Below, in pieces: positions 45,175 through 55,739 of a DNA stretch of 64,000 bases. Under the pieces are notes generated by a model, which was not told the DNA's origin, did not search any database, and worked only from the letters and a program-made list of their open reading frames with translations. The stretch is from Eonycteris spelaea (taxonomy: Eukaryota; Chordata; Mammalia; Chiroptera; Pteropodidae), in NCBI GenBank assembly GCA_003508835.1, contig PUFA01000062.1:2394001-2458000 (forward strand), given 5' to 3'. The first letter of the stretch is position 1. Each line of letters starts with the position of its first letter. A program made the position numbers and the translations under genes.

Positions 45175-45795
45175 ATTATTAAGTAGTTATTTCTTATGAG
45201 TTTGTCTTGAACTCTAACCCAAAGTAAAGATACTTAACCATTTATTTTATGCTGTTCATCTTTACTTAAGATATGTGAATTATGCTAGACTTTTAACAAA
45301 AAAAAATTTAACGAAAAATATTTAAATTAGTTTATGACTTTTCATTGCCTTATTTCTTTGTGGAAATCCAGCTATCGTAGGATCCCAGGTCAAAAACAAT
45401 GAGGGGACTAAGTTTTAGCCATGGAGAGTTTTGAGTATTTACAAATTCTGCTCTGATTGGCTTTTTACCTCAAATACATCATCAACCCTTGATTATTTGG
45501 GGCTGCAGTCTGGTTGGAGGAACGTCCTTGGCTTCCTCCTGCTTTATCGGTCCATTTTATGTCTTGTTGGCTCCTTTCATCAAAGATCAAGAGGGATTTT
45601 GACAAGCAGAGGATAGAAAAAGAGAATCAATTTATTGTTATTAAGGTTGAAAGAAGAGGATGGAACTACTGTCCAGTATGCATTTGAGATTTTAATCATT
45701 TATGCCATTCCAGTGTTTAGTTACTATGAAGAATTAAGATCTGCCCATATGTCAGTTGCTGGGCATTTGGGCAGAAATGTTGGAGGAGGGGAAAA
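45175..45795. other. Single-copy noncoding DNA
   Basis: Nothing recognised. Confidence 0.4.
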
Positions 45796-45799
45796 GTGG

Positions 45800-45992
45800 A
45801 GTGTTGTGGTCAGCTCCACATTCAAGTGTACCATCTCTCCTCACCGCCTCTGTGATCTTGACCAAGCCTCTCTAAGCCACAGTTTCCTTACTTGTAACAT
45901 GAAAATAATGCCATCTCACTCTGAATATTAAATAAAATGATGTATGTAAAATGTTTGACATCCAGCAAGTATTCCATAAGAGTTAACTTCTT
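45800..45992 (+). mobile_element. MIR SINE
   Basis: CTGTGATCTTGACCAAGCCT, CACAGTTTCCTTACTTGTAA, CATCCAGCAAGTATTCCATA in MIR sense order. Confidence 0.85.
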
Positions 45993-46290
45993 TCTCCCGA
46001 CTCTTCCTTGCTGGTCTTTGAAAACAAGGTGATGAGTCAATTTGGTGAAAAATAAGAACAGAAGTTGGTGATCTGGCTCCACTTAGCCAAGCAATTTATT
46101 CACTGACTATATTGTCATCATCTTACTGGTGTTCTGAAATTGTTTAGGGAGAGCTTAACTGTTACAGAATAGTCACAAAATTTTGAAGGAAAAAAAATGG
46201 AGAAATGGCTAAAAAGGCATCAAGACCTGGATCTACTCCTTCACCTCCAACACACTCCTTGTACTATGTTAAGTAAATGTCTCAGATGAC

Positions 46291-46306
46291 GATGATGATG
46301 ATGATG

Positions 46307-46353
<47 letters not shown>
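46291..46353. repeat. Compound triplet repeat (GAT)6(GCT)15
   Basis: Six GAT units (46291-46308) pass without a break into fifteen pure GCT units (46309-46353). Shortly after, CATCATC segments at 46360-46377 can pair with the GAT block, so the GCT array would sit in the loop of a larger hairpin. Confidence 0.98.
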
Positions 46354-46377
46354 AATGGTCATCATCGGCATCATCAT

Positions 46378-46545
46378 ATAATTTTACAACATTCTTGCAT
46401 ATGCATTGTCTCATTTCATTCTATCATAAAGACTCTGTGGAATGGTAGATTATAGGTTGTTATCTCCATTTCTTGACAAGGGAAATGAAACTCAGGGAGG
46501 TCAAATGACTAGTCCAAATGCACACTTCTAATTGGTGGATGAAAA
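46378..46545 (-). mobile_element. MIR SINE, antisense
   Basis: TGCATTGTCTCATTTCATTC, TATCTCCATTTCTTGACAAG, AATGAAACTCAGGGAGGTCA in antisense MIR order. Confidence 0.8.
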
Positions 46546-46549
46546 AAGA

Positions 46550-49015
46550 TTTAAACACATTTCATGACTCAAGATTCAGAGAATCTTTTTTACCACTTCA
46601 TGTTGCTGGGCATAAAATAATGATTCTGTCTTATTTATTTCTGGATATTTGGCTTATATTTAATTCTGCTTTTAACTTTTCATTTTCTTTTGGAAGATCT
46701 ACTTCTATCAAAGAATTATTTTAAACCTCAGCACTATCATATTCATTTATTTTATTGTAGATCAAATTCTGTTGTAACAAGGTTATCAGAAATCTCTCTT
46801 TGTGTGTATTTTTCTTTTCAGAAGTTATCCAATAGCTCATTTAAAAATAAAAAGAAATATATTCCATTTAAAATCTTGAATGAACTTGAACCATTTTTTT
46901 TTTTGTTTGCTGTGATGAAATTTAATTTCTATGCTATGTGGGATTCATATTACTTCTTGGATGACAAACAGTTTCCGAGAAGAGATAAATGACCTCTTCC
47001 AAGAACAGTAGAAATGGAAGAGAACAAACAAACAAGCAAACAGACAATTGAAATGAGAAGAGTTATAAATAGGTTGGCTCACTTTAAAATGTTGGAATAT
47101 TAATAAAATAATAAAAATTTAGAATAATAAATAAATGGCTACCTATTACAATAGCCTTCAGAGAATGGCTCTAACTTTAAGTCAAATACATATATATTAT
47201 ACATAAATATATATGTTATTAGAGTCACAAAATTCTCTCACTACAAATGAGATGCTCAAAGAAAATGTAGCTTCTTTTTTCTTCAAAACTGGTTATAGCT
47301 CCTCGTAAGTCTCATCCTTCAGAGTATCCAGGAAAATCCAGATGATAATAATATTTCAGTCTCTTCTGGTTTAAAGACTCCTTTCCTATTAAATGATCTA
47401 TTCCAAATTCAATTGGGAGTTATCTGGAATATCCAACTACAAAAACTTTCTTCAGGATAAATCTGTCCCTTGAGATAAGTAGCCTTTTGCAGAATGACCT
47501 TTCTTTCTCTTCCCCAAGATGGTGTCTATACACCCTGGGGACACTGGGAGATACTTTCTATTCTCATGGTATGTCTGGATAGACCACCTCTCTGGACTGG
47601 TGACTGCTGAGTGGGGTTCACTCTGGCTTCTTGATCCTGCTGTGCTGACCCTGCTGCTAGAGATCATAGCCTGATCATTTGTGCCTACATACTATGGCCT
47701 CTCCTGACAACCCCAGGTCTTTGCTAGTCCCCTCATCTACTTAGGGACTCTGGGTCCTCTTTCAGGGGCACAGGGGCTCCTCTATTTATGAGGAACCAGA
47801 ATCATGATCTTGGACTCATGGTGATGAACTGCCTTCTATCACCTCCACATAATTGTCCCTGGGTCATGTTAAAACTAAATCCTCAACCTAAATGCCTACA
47901 AGCTCTCTGCATTAGGCCTAGAGAAGTTATCATCTACCTTCTCCTACAATATCCCCAAGATGATCTGGATGCTTCTAAAGCATCTCACCCTCATCTTGAG
48001 TTTTCTTTCCTGAGTTGTTGGCTCCGACCCACTTTCTCTTTTATCATCTCCCTGTTTTTCCTCCCTATCTTGATTCATAAGTGGAAGGAGTATTTTTTTC
48101 TGCATTGGGGAAGAAACTATAGATCAGAGTCTTCTGAGTTTGAACCTGCTATGTATTGGGAGTTAAAAAAAATCAGCCTGGCTCCTTGTACGGCTTTTCA
48201 TGAGTTGCAAACATGTATGCCCTATAAGAAGCTAGTACAAAAAGTAGTAACATTCCATATCTATCCTGTGGCTACCTAGAAACATGAAAAGCAATGCTGT
48301 AGGGTGTTTCCATTTCCAAATGCTAAGCCTATATTTTAATTTGGTTCATTAATCTTCATTTTTACCACTCACTCAGTTCCTCTGAAATGGCACAGTCTTC
48401 AATGTGTTTTTCTCTCTATCAAAAAAGTACCACAGATCAGTGAAATGAGGGAAACCCAATATATTGAACATGTGCATAGGTGTGGGAATGTTTTTAATAT
48501 CATTATTTCAGAGAATAAAGTTGAAAGTCACAGTACTTCATCCTAATGAGTGCAAGAGGGTAGTGTTTCACCTGGCGAGGGAGTCCTGGCACCAGGTCAC
48601 CACAGTGGTGGCTGCACACTGCAGCAGCTTGCTTATGATGCTGCCCTTGTGATGGAGACTTGAAATGCCTGCTCCCGTTCACTGTGCAGGCTCCTCAGTG
48701 GAGCACTGGCTTTCTGTTCAGGACAGAGACTGGTTCTCTTGTCACATGTTTGTTGCTGCTCAGTCTAGTGGTTCACCACTGGGGTGACTCCATGCTCCCT
48801 TCTTTGTTTCTGTTGTTTCTACTACCATAGGCTACATCATATTCTCTCCCTCAGCCAAATCACTCTCAAACATTTTCAGCACTTCCACTGAGCTAAGCGT
48901 CTATGCCAGGGTCTCTCATCCGTCACTTGCCAGATGAGCCCCTTTTGGGTCAGGTGCTCATTCCTGGTCCTACCAGCTGTGATGAGGAAGGCGTGGCCAC
49001 ATGATACAAGGCTTG
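46550..49015. other. Single-copy noncoding DNA
   Basis: No gene or repeat family recognised. The 163-codon frame at 47788-48279 is the longest outside low-complexity DNA, but has no recognised domain, no signal peptide and no splice context. Confidence 0.4.
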
Positions 49016-49019
49016 AAAA

Positions 49020-49575
49020 TTAAGGAATTTCAAAGAGGAAGCTGTGATGGACATTCTGAGACATCACAGAAGGGAATGGAGTACCTGGCAGGTACTTTGC
49101 ATGCCTGTCTGGTGTATCTGGAAAGGGCATCCTGCTAAAACTTTTGTCAGGAAGCTCCTCGTCAGTATTTTCAGCCTTCAGGAGCAACAGAGGGAGCCAT
49201 GTAGATTCCATCTGATTGTAATGTGTTTCTCAGAGAAATAAATAGCCCAAACTCAAGCACACTTCCGGCTGTCACAATTTTTACAAACACCCTGAAACTC
49301 AATGACAGTTCTTGAAGATCGATATGGTCCTCTGACAGTGAATTGATTGTTCCAGCTGAGATCTTAATGAGATTGTTCACACTATTAAGGAACAGCCAAC
49401 TCCAGCATATTATAATGACAATGGCAGGACCCTGTGAATACAGAAAGCAAAGCTACTTTCCTGCTCATTTCTTTTTGAAAGCACCAACCCATAACAGCAA
49501 GGCCTTCTTGTTAATTAGTTGTTAATTATTGAGACAGCTCGTGAAATGTTTATTAAAGAGCTGGCCCACTGGCGA
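49020..49575. other. Candidate conserved noncoding element
   Basis: A long, non-repetitive block rich in homeodomain-type TAAT/ATTA cores, notably GTTAATTAGTTGTTAATTAT at 49510-49529. It is stop-rich in all frames. It resembles deeply conserved enhancers in texture; conservation is not demonstrated. Confidence 0.35.
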
Positions 49576-49689
49576 AGAAAAGAACCTGAGAAAGACCGAA
49601 TTGAAGTGCAATTTAAAGGAATGAGTAAGATTTACACACTTGACTGGCATCAAGGCAATTCTAGCACCTTGCCCTTCTGGTAGGAGATG

Positions 49690-49890
49690 AGAGGTACTGT
49701 AGAAAGGCATAGTAAGCAGAATAGAATAGATGAAAATATAATAGATGCATAGAGCTGGAAGGAACCTCAATAATCGTCTTCCCTCACATTACGGATTGGG
49801 AAACACATGTAACAGAACATAAATGAACTGCCCAAGTTCATTCACACTTCTAGTTGGTGTCCCAATAATCAATTCAGCCCAGAAAACTCA
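49690..49890 (-). mobile_element. MIR-class fragment, antisense (weak)
   Basis: AGAGCTGGAAGGAACCTCAA, then ATTACGGATTGGGAAACACA and CTGCCCAAGTTCATTCACAC match an ancient mammalian repeat that I associate with MIR-like SINEs. Confidence 0.5.
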
Positions 49891-50254
49891 TCACTACCAG
49901 CCCGTTGAAAGGCGAGTGATGGGGCATTTGGCTTGGACCACTCATTCACAAGAGGGCCTCTATTCTAGTATGTTTTCTTTACCCTCAAACGAGGTTATAA
50001 TATATGTAGTCAAAGCAACACAGTGACAGATTTAAAATTGTCCTTCATATAACTTGAAACTTGTGTTCTGTTACTGTATAACCAGACCATGCTACGCTTG
50101 ATGCATTATAAAATTCAGACTTTTAAAATAAATTTTGTGTGAACACTTATAGTATACCATCTATTCATTTTTAACATGTGTATATTTAAAGTATACCACA
50201 GTTTTGTAACCTTGTTTTGGCATTTAAATTTATTTACAGTGTTTCTTTTTTATT

Positions 50255-50410
50255 GTAAATATAATTTATTTTTCAGGTATAATTGACATATTAGTTTCAG
50301 GTGTACAACATAATGATTTGATATTTGTAAACTGAGAAATGATCCCTAGAGTCTAATTAACATCCATCACTATACATAATTACAATATTTTTTCTTCTTG
50401 TGAAGTGACC
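50255..50410 (-). mobile_element. L1 LINE 3' end, antisense (laurasiatherian type)
   Basis: TTTTTCAGGTATAATTGACA, ATTAGTTTCAGGTGTACAAC, ATAATGATTTGATATTTGTA then TAACATCCATCACTATACAT are the 3' end of a laurasiatherian L1. Only about 150 bp are present. Confidence 0.85.
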
Positions 50411-50524
50411 TAGGCCTTTGAAAACCTCTCAGAGGTCTTGTCCACTGCTTCACACTTTCTTTGTAGAAAACATCACTCTCATAAGTGATTTGAGTTTACT
50501 CAGAGTCAGGTTGTATATTTCTTC

Positions 50525-50898
50525 AAAACAAGGTGTATTTGTCCATGTGGGCTGCTATAAAGAATACCGTAAACTGGTAACTTAGAAACAACAAACGGTT
50601 ATTTCTCACAGTTCTAGGTGCTGCGAAGTCCAAAGTCAAGGTGCTGGCAGATTTGGTACCTAGTGAGGGCCTTCTTGGTTCATAGATGGTTGTCTTCTTC
50701 CTGCGTCCTCACATGGTGGAAGGGGCAAGGGAGCTCTCTGGAGTGTTTTTTTAATAAGAACAATAATTCCACTAGTGAGGGCTCCACCTTCACAACCTAA
50801 TGACCTTCCAAAGGCCCTACCTCCAAATACCATCATATTGGGCATTAAGGTTTAACATACACATTGGGGGGAGTCACAAATATTTAATCTATGACACA
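50525..50898 (+). mobile_element. MaLR-type solo LTR
   Basis: GGGCTGCTATAAAGAATACC, TTATTTCTCACAGTTCTAGG, TCCTCACATGGTGGAAGGGG, CTAATGACCTTCCAAAGGCC and CCAAATACCATCATATTGGG make it nearly full-length. It is the same broad family as the LTR at 17457-17822, in the same orientation. Confidence 0.9.
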
Positions 50899-50899
50899 G

Positions 50900-51405
50900 G
50901 GCATTCTGTGCTGCACATCTATAGGGTTATCAAATGGAATTCAGACCATTGCTCTCCATCTCCTGGCAGGCGTGAACTACCCGAATGCTACTCTTGATAA
51001 ACTCTTAGGAAAGAGCAGTTTAGATTTTCATTTTCCATTTTAGCCATTGTGATCTATTTGGGGCAGCTCTGTAATATGCCTTCAAGCTCATTCCCATGAA
51101 TAGTGAGAGTAAAATAAGAATGTTAAATAAACTTTTATCCTCCCTTGAAAAGTTGCTATGTCTTTTTATCCTCGCCTTCTGCTTTAAGTAGCTATTTGGA
51201 ATGCATTGCCGGACTATGTCAAATTTATAATGAAACTCTGTAGAGGCTCTATGTAGCCCCTGAGAATTGGAAGGGAAGATGCACCCTAGTCTTGAGAGAG
51301 CCCCTAAATTCCCCACACAGGCCCTGTTATGTGGTGCCAGGTGTTCAACCCCATCTGACTCAGCCAAAACTTCTCTCCTTGTCTCATTTCTCTTCTAAGT
51401 TTTAC
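50900..51405. other. Single-copy noncoding DNA
   Basis: No gene or repeat recognised. 51050-51240 has conserved-element texture. Confidence 0.35.
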
Positions 51406-51409
51406 CACA

Positions 51410-51600
51410 TAGACTCAGTGATTCTCAAATGTCTGCCTGAGCAAAGATCAGCTGAGGACTGGTATAAAACACAGAACCCAGCCTTTCTCCCAATGATTCT
51501 GATTCATTAGGCCTGGGGTAGGCCCCAGAAATCTGCCTTTTTGAGAAACACTGTAGGAATTTTTGTGGCAGGCGTCCTAGGACCACACTTAAGAAATTTC
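51410..51600 (+). mobile_element. MER5A-type hAT element, sense
   Basis: CAGTGATTCTCAAATGTCTG at the start, ATGATTCTGATTCATTAGGC, CTGGGGTAGGCCCCAGAAAT and a GACCACACTTAAGAAA end match MER5A. An extra CTGTAGG-containing segment precedes the final TIR. Confidence 0.9.
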
Positions 51601-51604
51601 TCAC

Positions 51605-53085
51605 TAGGTCTTTTGGAGGGGTGCATGTCTTCTCTCTGAATTATCGGCTTTATCTCTCCAGTACGATGATTCATTTGTGAAATATCTTGACTGAGGACCC
51701 TTTTCACCCAGTGTAACTCCCAGGATTCACGTCCCTCACCTTGTCTCTTCAGGGAGGGGGACGTGGAGCCTGGGGAAGGGCAGACCCCAATCAGAATCTC
51801 CCCACCCACAGAACCTCTTTTTCAGGCTCACTTGCATTGCCTGTGAACAATCTTTTGAATGGATTAGGGAAAAGGCCAAGTTCTAGCAAATTAAGTACAT
51901 TCGAGTGGAGAATGACCGTTCAGAATCAAAAGCTGTACCTACCTATAATATATATTGCAACTGACATTATGACTTGAGTTATAAATAAATACATCTAAGG
52001 AACCAGATGGAAAGTTTCAAAAACGTTTTCTGCAATGATGCTGGGTATCACAGCTAGGCTGTTTACAATCTCCTGCTGTTCTAATTAATTGGATGGCCAT
52101 TTTTATTGATTGAATGTCTCTTTTGATTGGTTGCTACCTTTGCTATGCCCGTTGTTAAATATTTGCACTACTGGAATCAGCATATAATTTTTCTCTCAAA
52201 ATACAAAAGTCCTATGACTATCTCAAGTCTCATGAATTAGTACTCACACTTTGTAAGTGATATAAATAAGTCGTATGGCTCACGTCTCAAGTGAAGGGCT
52301 ACACTAAGCCAGGTTAATATTTGTCCTGTAAGTTTTCTTCCAGAAATCAATAATATGGACCTGATGCATAAATATCTGTTCTTGTGCATACTGTTATAGG
52401 AATTGCTTTTCAGAGCATGCATAAGGTTGGTGATTTAATACTCCAAATACCCAGCAAAAAGATGGCTTTAACTTTCTTGGCTGCATCCTTAGCTTGGTTT
52501 CCTACAGATGGTATACTCTGCTGATTCATTTCCTGATGGTGCACTCAAGTTGATTGTTTTATTCTTTCGAAGAATGTTACAAATTGCACAGTTTGCTTAG
52601 GATTGGGTGATAATGGGTTGGGCTGGGTTTTGCAGTAGAGAAAGACCACTTTAGCTTATAATAAGAAGTATATGATTTAGGCTCACTGAATAAGGCTGAG
52701 GAAGTATTTATAAATAATTATATGTATCAGTATCTTTGTATGTATACAGTTAAATTTATTTTTAACCATACATAGAATGTAAATTAAATATAAAAATAGT
52801 CATATACATGGTAATGCAAAAGCCCCTATACCATTTAAAATTTGTTTACTTGAGCTCCCATTTTCAGAGTAAGAAGAGTGGTCAGTTCTAAGCCCTCGTT
52901 TTACCTGACTTATCAGTGGAACACCTGAGAAAACTGACTCTTTCCTTCTTCTAGATTATCATGTGAGGTTGGTTTTCTTCCTACCTCCCTGGCTGCCTCA
53001 TCTGAGTCACCTTTGCTTATGCTTCCTCTTCTGATCTCTTAGTATGGAGGTGATTAAGATTTAATCTTTGGATCTCATCTCTAGC
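51605..53085. other. Single-copy noncoding DNA, candidate conserved core 52030-52200
   Basis: No gene or repeat. The core has CTAATTAATT and TTGATTGAATG motifs. Confidence 0.3.
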
Positions 53086-53089
53086 TAGA

Positions 53090-53720
53090 CTCACTCCCCC
53101 AATTCCAGACTTGCAGATCTAATTTCCTCGGCAGCATTTCCACCTGTATGTCTAACAGACATCTCAAGCTGAATTTGCCCACGACAGAACTCTTAATTTA
53201 CAACTCCCTCCAATCTACTCCTTTTGTTTTCCCCATCTAGTAAAAGGTGGCTCTAGTATTCTCTTTGCTCAGGCTAAAACCTCAAACTCATAAGTGACCC
53301 CTCTTCTTTACACATACTTCATATCAAATCTATCAGCAAATTCTATTGACTCTTCCTTCAAAATATAATCTGCCCACCTCACAATCGCCATCAACCTTCC
53401 CAGTCCAAGCTTTTGTGATTGATCTACGTTGTTATTGTCATGGCCTTACATATGAAACTCTCTGTCTCTACCCCATCCTTAGTTTTTTCTTAGTACAACA
53501 ACCAAATGATCCTGTTACTACTTAATTCCAATATCATTTTGCTCAAGACCCTCCAATGGTTTCCCGAATCACTCAGTGCAAAAGTCAAAACCCCTTCAGT
53601 TCCCTAGAAAGCCCCATCCTACCCACCACATCTAACCTTATCATCATTACTCTTATGCTTGTTCACTCTGCTCCAGTCTCATAAGCTCTTCTGCTGTTCC
53701 TCCAACATCCCAAAGATAAC
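53090..53720 (+). mobile_element. L2 LINE, sense
   Basis: Extended L2 run: TCTAACAGACATCTCAAGCT, AAGACCCTCCAATGGTTTCC, AAAGTCAAAACCCCTTCAGT, TTGTTCACTCTGCTCCAGTC. This is the portion upstream of the usual 3' end; the terminus is missing. Confidence 0.8.
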
Positions 53721-53974
53721 TAATATACATAAAGCCTATAAGTTTGGCCATATCTTTGGAAACTTAGAGTACAAGACATCACCTACCATTCTTAGAATAT
53801 TAAATTTAACTGTGATACAGGCTGGCTGTTCTTTCAAAGCTTATTAGATGATTGTGTGTTTTGTCAAGGAAAAGTTATTTTGTTTTCCATTATTATTAAC
53901 ATATTTTGTTTGTAAAGTTTTAAGGAAAGGTAATGGATGGACAGTAAAATTATGAGTTCATCAGGTAAAGAAGT

Positions 53975-54045
53975 ACATCAGTTAATTATTGTTAGGTGAC
54001 AACAGCCTCAAAACTTAGTGGTTTAATAAATTGATTTTTGACAGG
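53975..54045 (+). mobile_element. MLT1-type LTR, 5' part (split by L1)
   Basis: CATCAGTTAATTATTGTTAG, CAACAGCCTCAAAACTTAGT, then a switch to L1. Continues at 55325. Confidence 0.65.
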
Positions 54046-55312
54046 GTTTCGAAGATACTTTAATGGGGAAAGAATAGTATCTTCAACAAATAGTGTAAGG
54101 ACAACTAGATATCCACTTGCAAAGAATGAAGTTAGACTCCTACCTTACACCATACATAAAAATTATTGCAAATTAGATCAAAGACCTAATAACAGAACTA
54201 ACATTATAAGTCTCAGAAGAAAACATAGGAGTAAATCCTCAGTACCTTAGATCTGGCAATAGTTTCTTCACTATAACAACAAAGCACAAGCAACAGAAGA
54301 GAAAAATAAATAAATTGGACTTTATCACAATTGAAAACTTTTTTGCATCAAAAACACTACCAAGAAAATAAAAAGACAACCCACCAACCCACAAAATCAG
54401 AAGAAATATTTACAAATCATATATCTGATAAAGGGCTAGTATCTAGACTTTATAAAGGACTTTTACAACACAACAATAGAAAGAAAAACAACGCAATTTT
54501 TAAAATGAGCAAAGGACTTGAATAGACACAGATATTTCTCCAAAGATATACAAATAGACAGCCAGCAAATAAAAGATGCACGACATCATTAGTTGTCAGG
54601 GAAACGAAAATGAAACTCATGATATGGTCCCACTCTGCATCCACGTGATGGCTATGAAAGGAGAGGGAGAGAGAGAGAGAAATATTGGCAAAGATGTGGA
54701 GAGAGGATGTGGAGAAATTGGAACCCTTGTGCATTGCCAGTGGAAATGTAAAATGGTGCAGCCGCTGTGGAAAGCCTTTGGTGATTCCTCAATAAATTAA
54801 ATATAGACTTGTGACCCAGCAATTTCAGTTCTAGGTATATGCTCAAAAGAATTGAAAACAGCTGAAAACCAGTCGTTCAAACAAAAATTTATACGCAAAT
54901 ATTCATAGCAGCACTATTCACAATAGCTAAAACGTAGAAATAATACAAATATCCATTAACTAATGGATACATAAAATGTGGTATACCCATACAATAAAAT
55001 ATTATTTGGCCATTAAAAGTAATGAACTGCCGATATATGCTACAATGTGAATGAACCTCGAAAATATAATGCTAAAAAGAGGAGTCAGGCACAAAAAGCC
55101 ACATACTGTGTGATTCCCTTTATATGAAATATCCCGAATAGGTAAATTCATAGAAGAAGAGAAAAGATGAGTTGTTTTCAGGGTCTGGAGGGAGAGGATA
55201 AAGGAGAGTGACTGCTTAATGGGTATGAGGTTTTCTTTTGGGGCGATGAAAATATTCTCGAACAAGATAGCACTAATGGTTGAAAAAAAAAAACCAGAAA
55301 AAAAACTTAACA
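54046..55312 (+). mobile_element. L1 LINE 3' portion, sense, inserted into an LTR
   Basis: CGAAGATACTTTAATGGGGA, TCAAAGACCTAATAACAGAA, ATGAGCAAAGGACTTGAATA, ATGTGGAGAAATTGGAACCC, GACCCAGCAATTTCAGTTCT, ACAAAAAGCCACATACTGTG trace the end of ORF2. Residues such as KGLLQHNN and MSKGLE in the plus frame show the ORF2 C-terminal region with stops and frameshifts. It ends in A-rich DNA at 55280-55310. Confidence 0.95.
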
Positions 55313-55324
55313 GCTTGAAATGAT

Positions 55325-55735
55325 AATTTATGAATCGCCCGGGGCTTTTCTTCTGTTGATTCCACCTGGCCTTACCCATGTGCCCGCATTCAGCTGAAGG
55401 GTCAGAAGTTGCATGGAAAGTCCCAGCTAGCCTCGCTCACATGCCTGGCACTGCTTCTTCATGTGGCCCCTCAAATTTTTGTAATCTCGACTGGTTTTCT
55501 TACATGGAAGTCTCAGGGCAGCATTCTAAGAAAGCTACACAGCTTTCTGAGGCTTTGGCCTGGAACTCACACAGTGTCACTGTCATCACATACTATTAGT
55601 CTAAGCAATTTGCAAGTCTGGCTCAGGTTAGAGGAGGGAAAAATACATGTCACCTCTTAACTGGAGGCGTAACAAAGTCACCGTGAAAAGAGAAATTGTT
55701 GCAGTCATCTTTGAAAACAATCTACCACAAGTAGC
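55325..55735 (+). mobile_element. MLT1-type LTR, 3' part (split by L1)
   Basis: GGAAAGTCCCAGCTAGCCTC, ACATGCCTGGCACTGCTTCT, CATGTGGCCCCTCAAATTTT, and a TTGAAAACAATCTACCA end continue the LTR begun at 53975. Confidence 0.75.
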
Positions 55736-55739
55736 ATTT

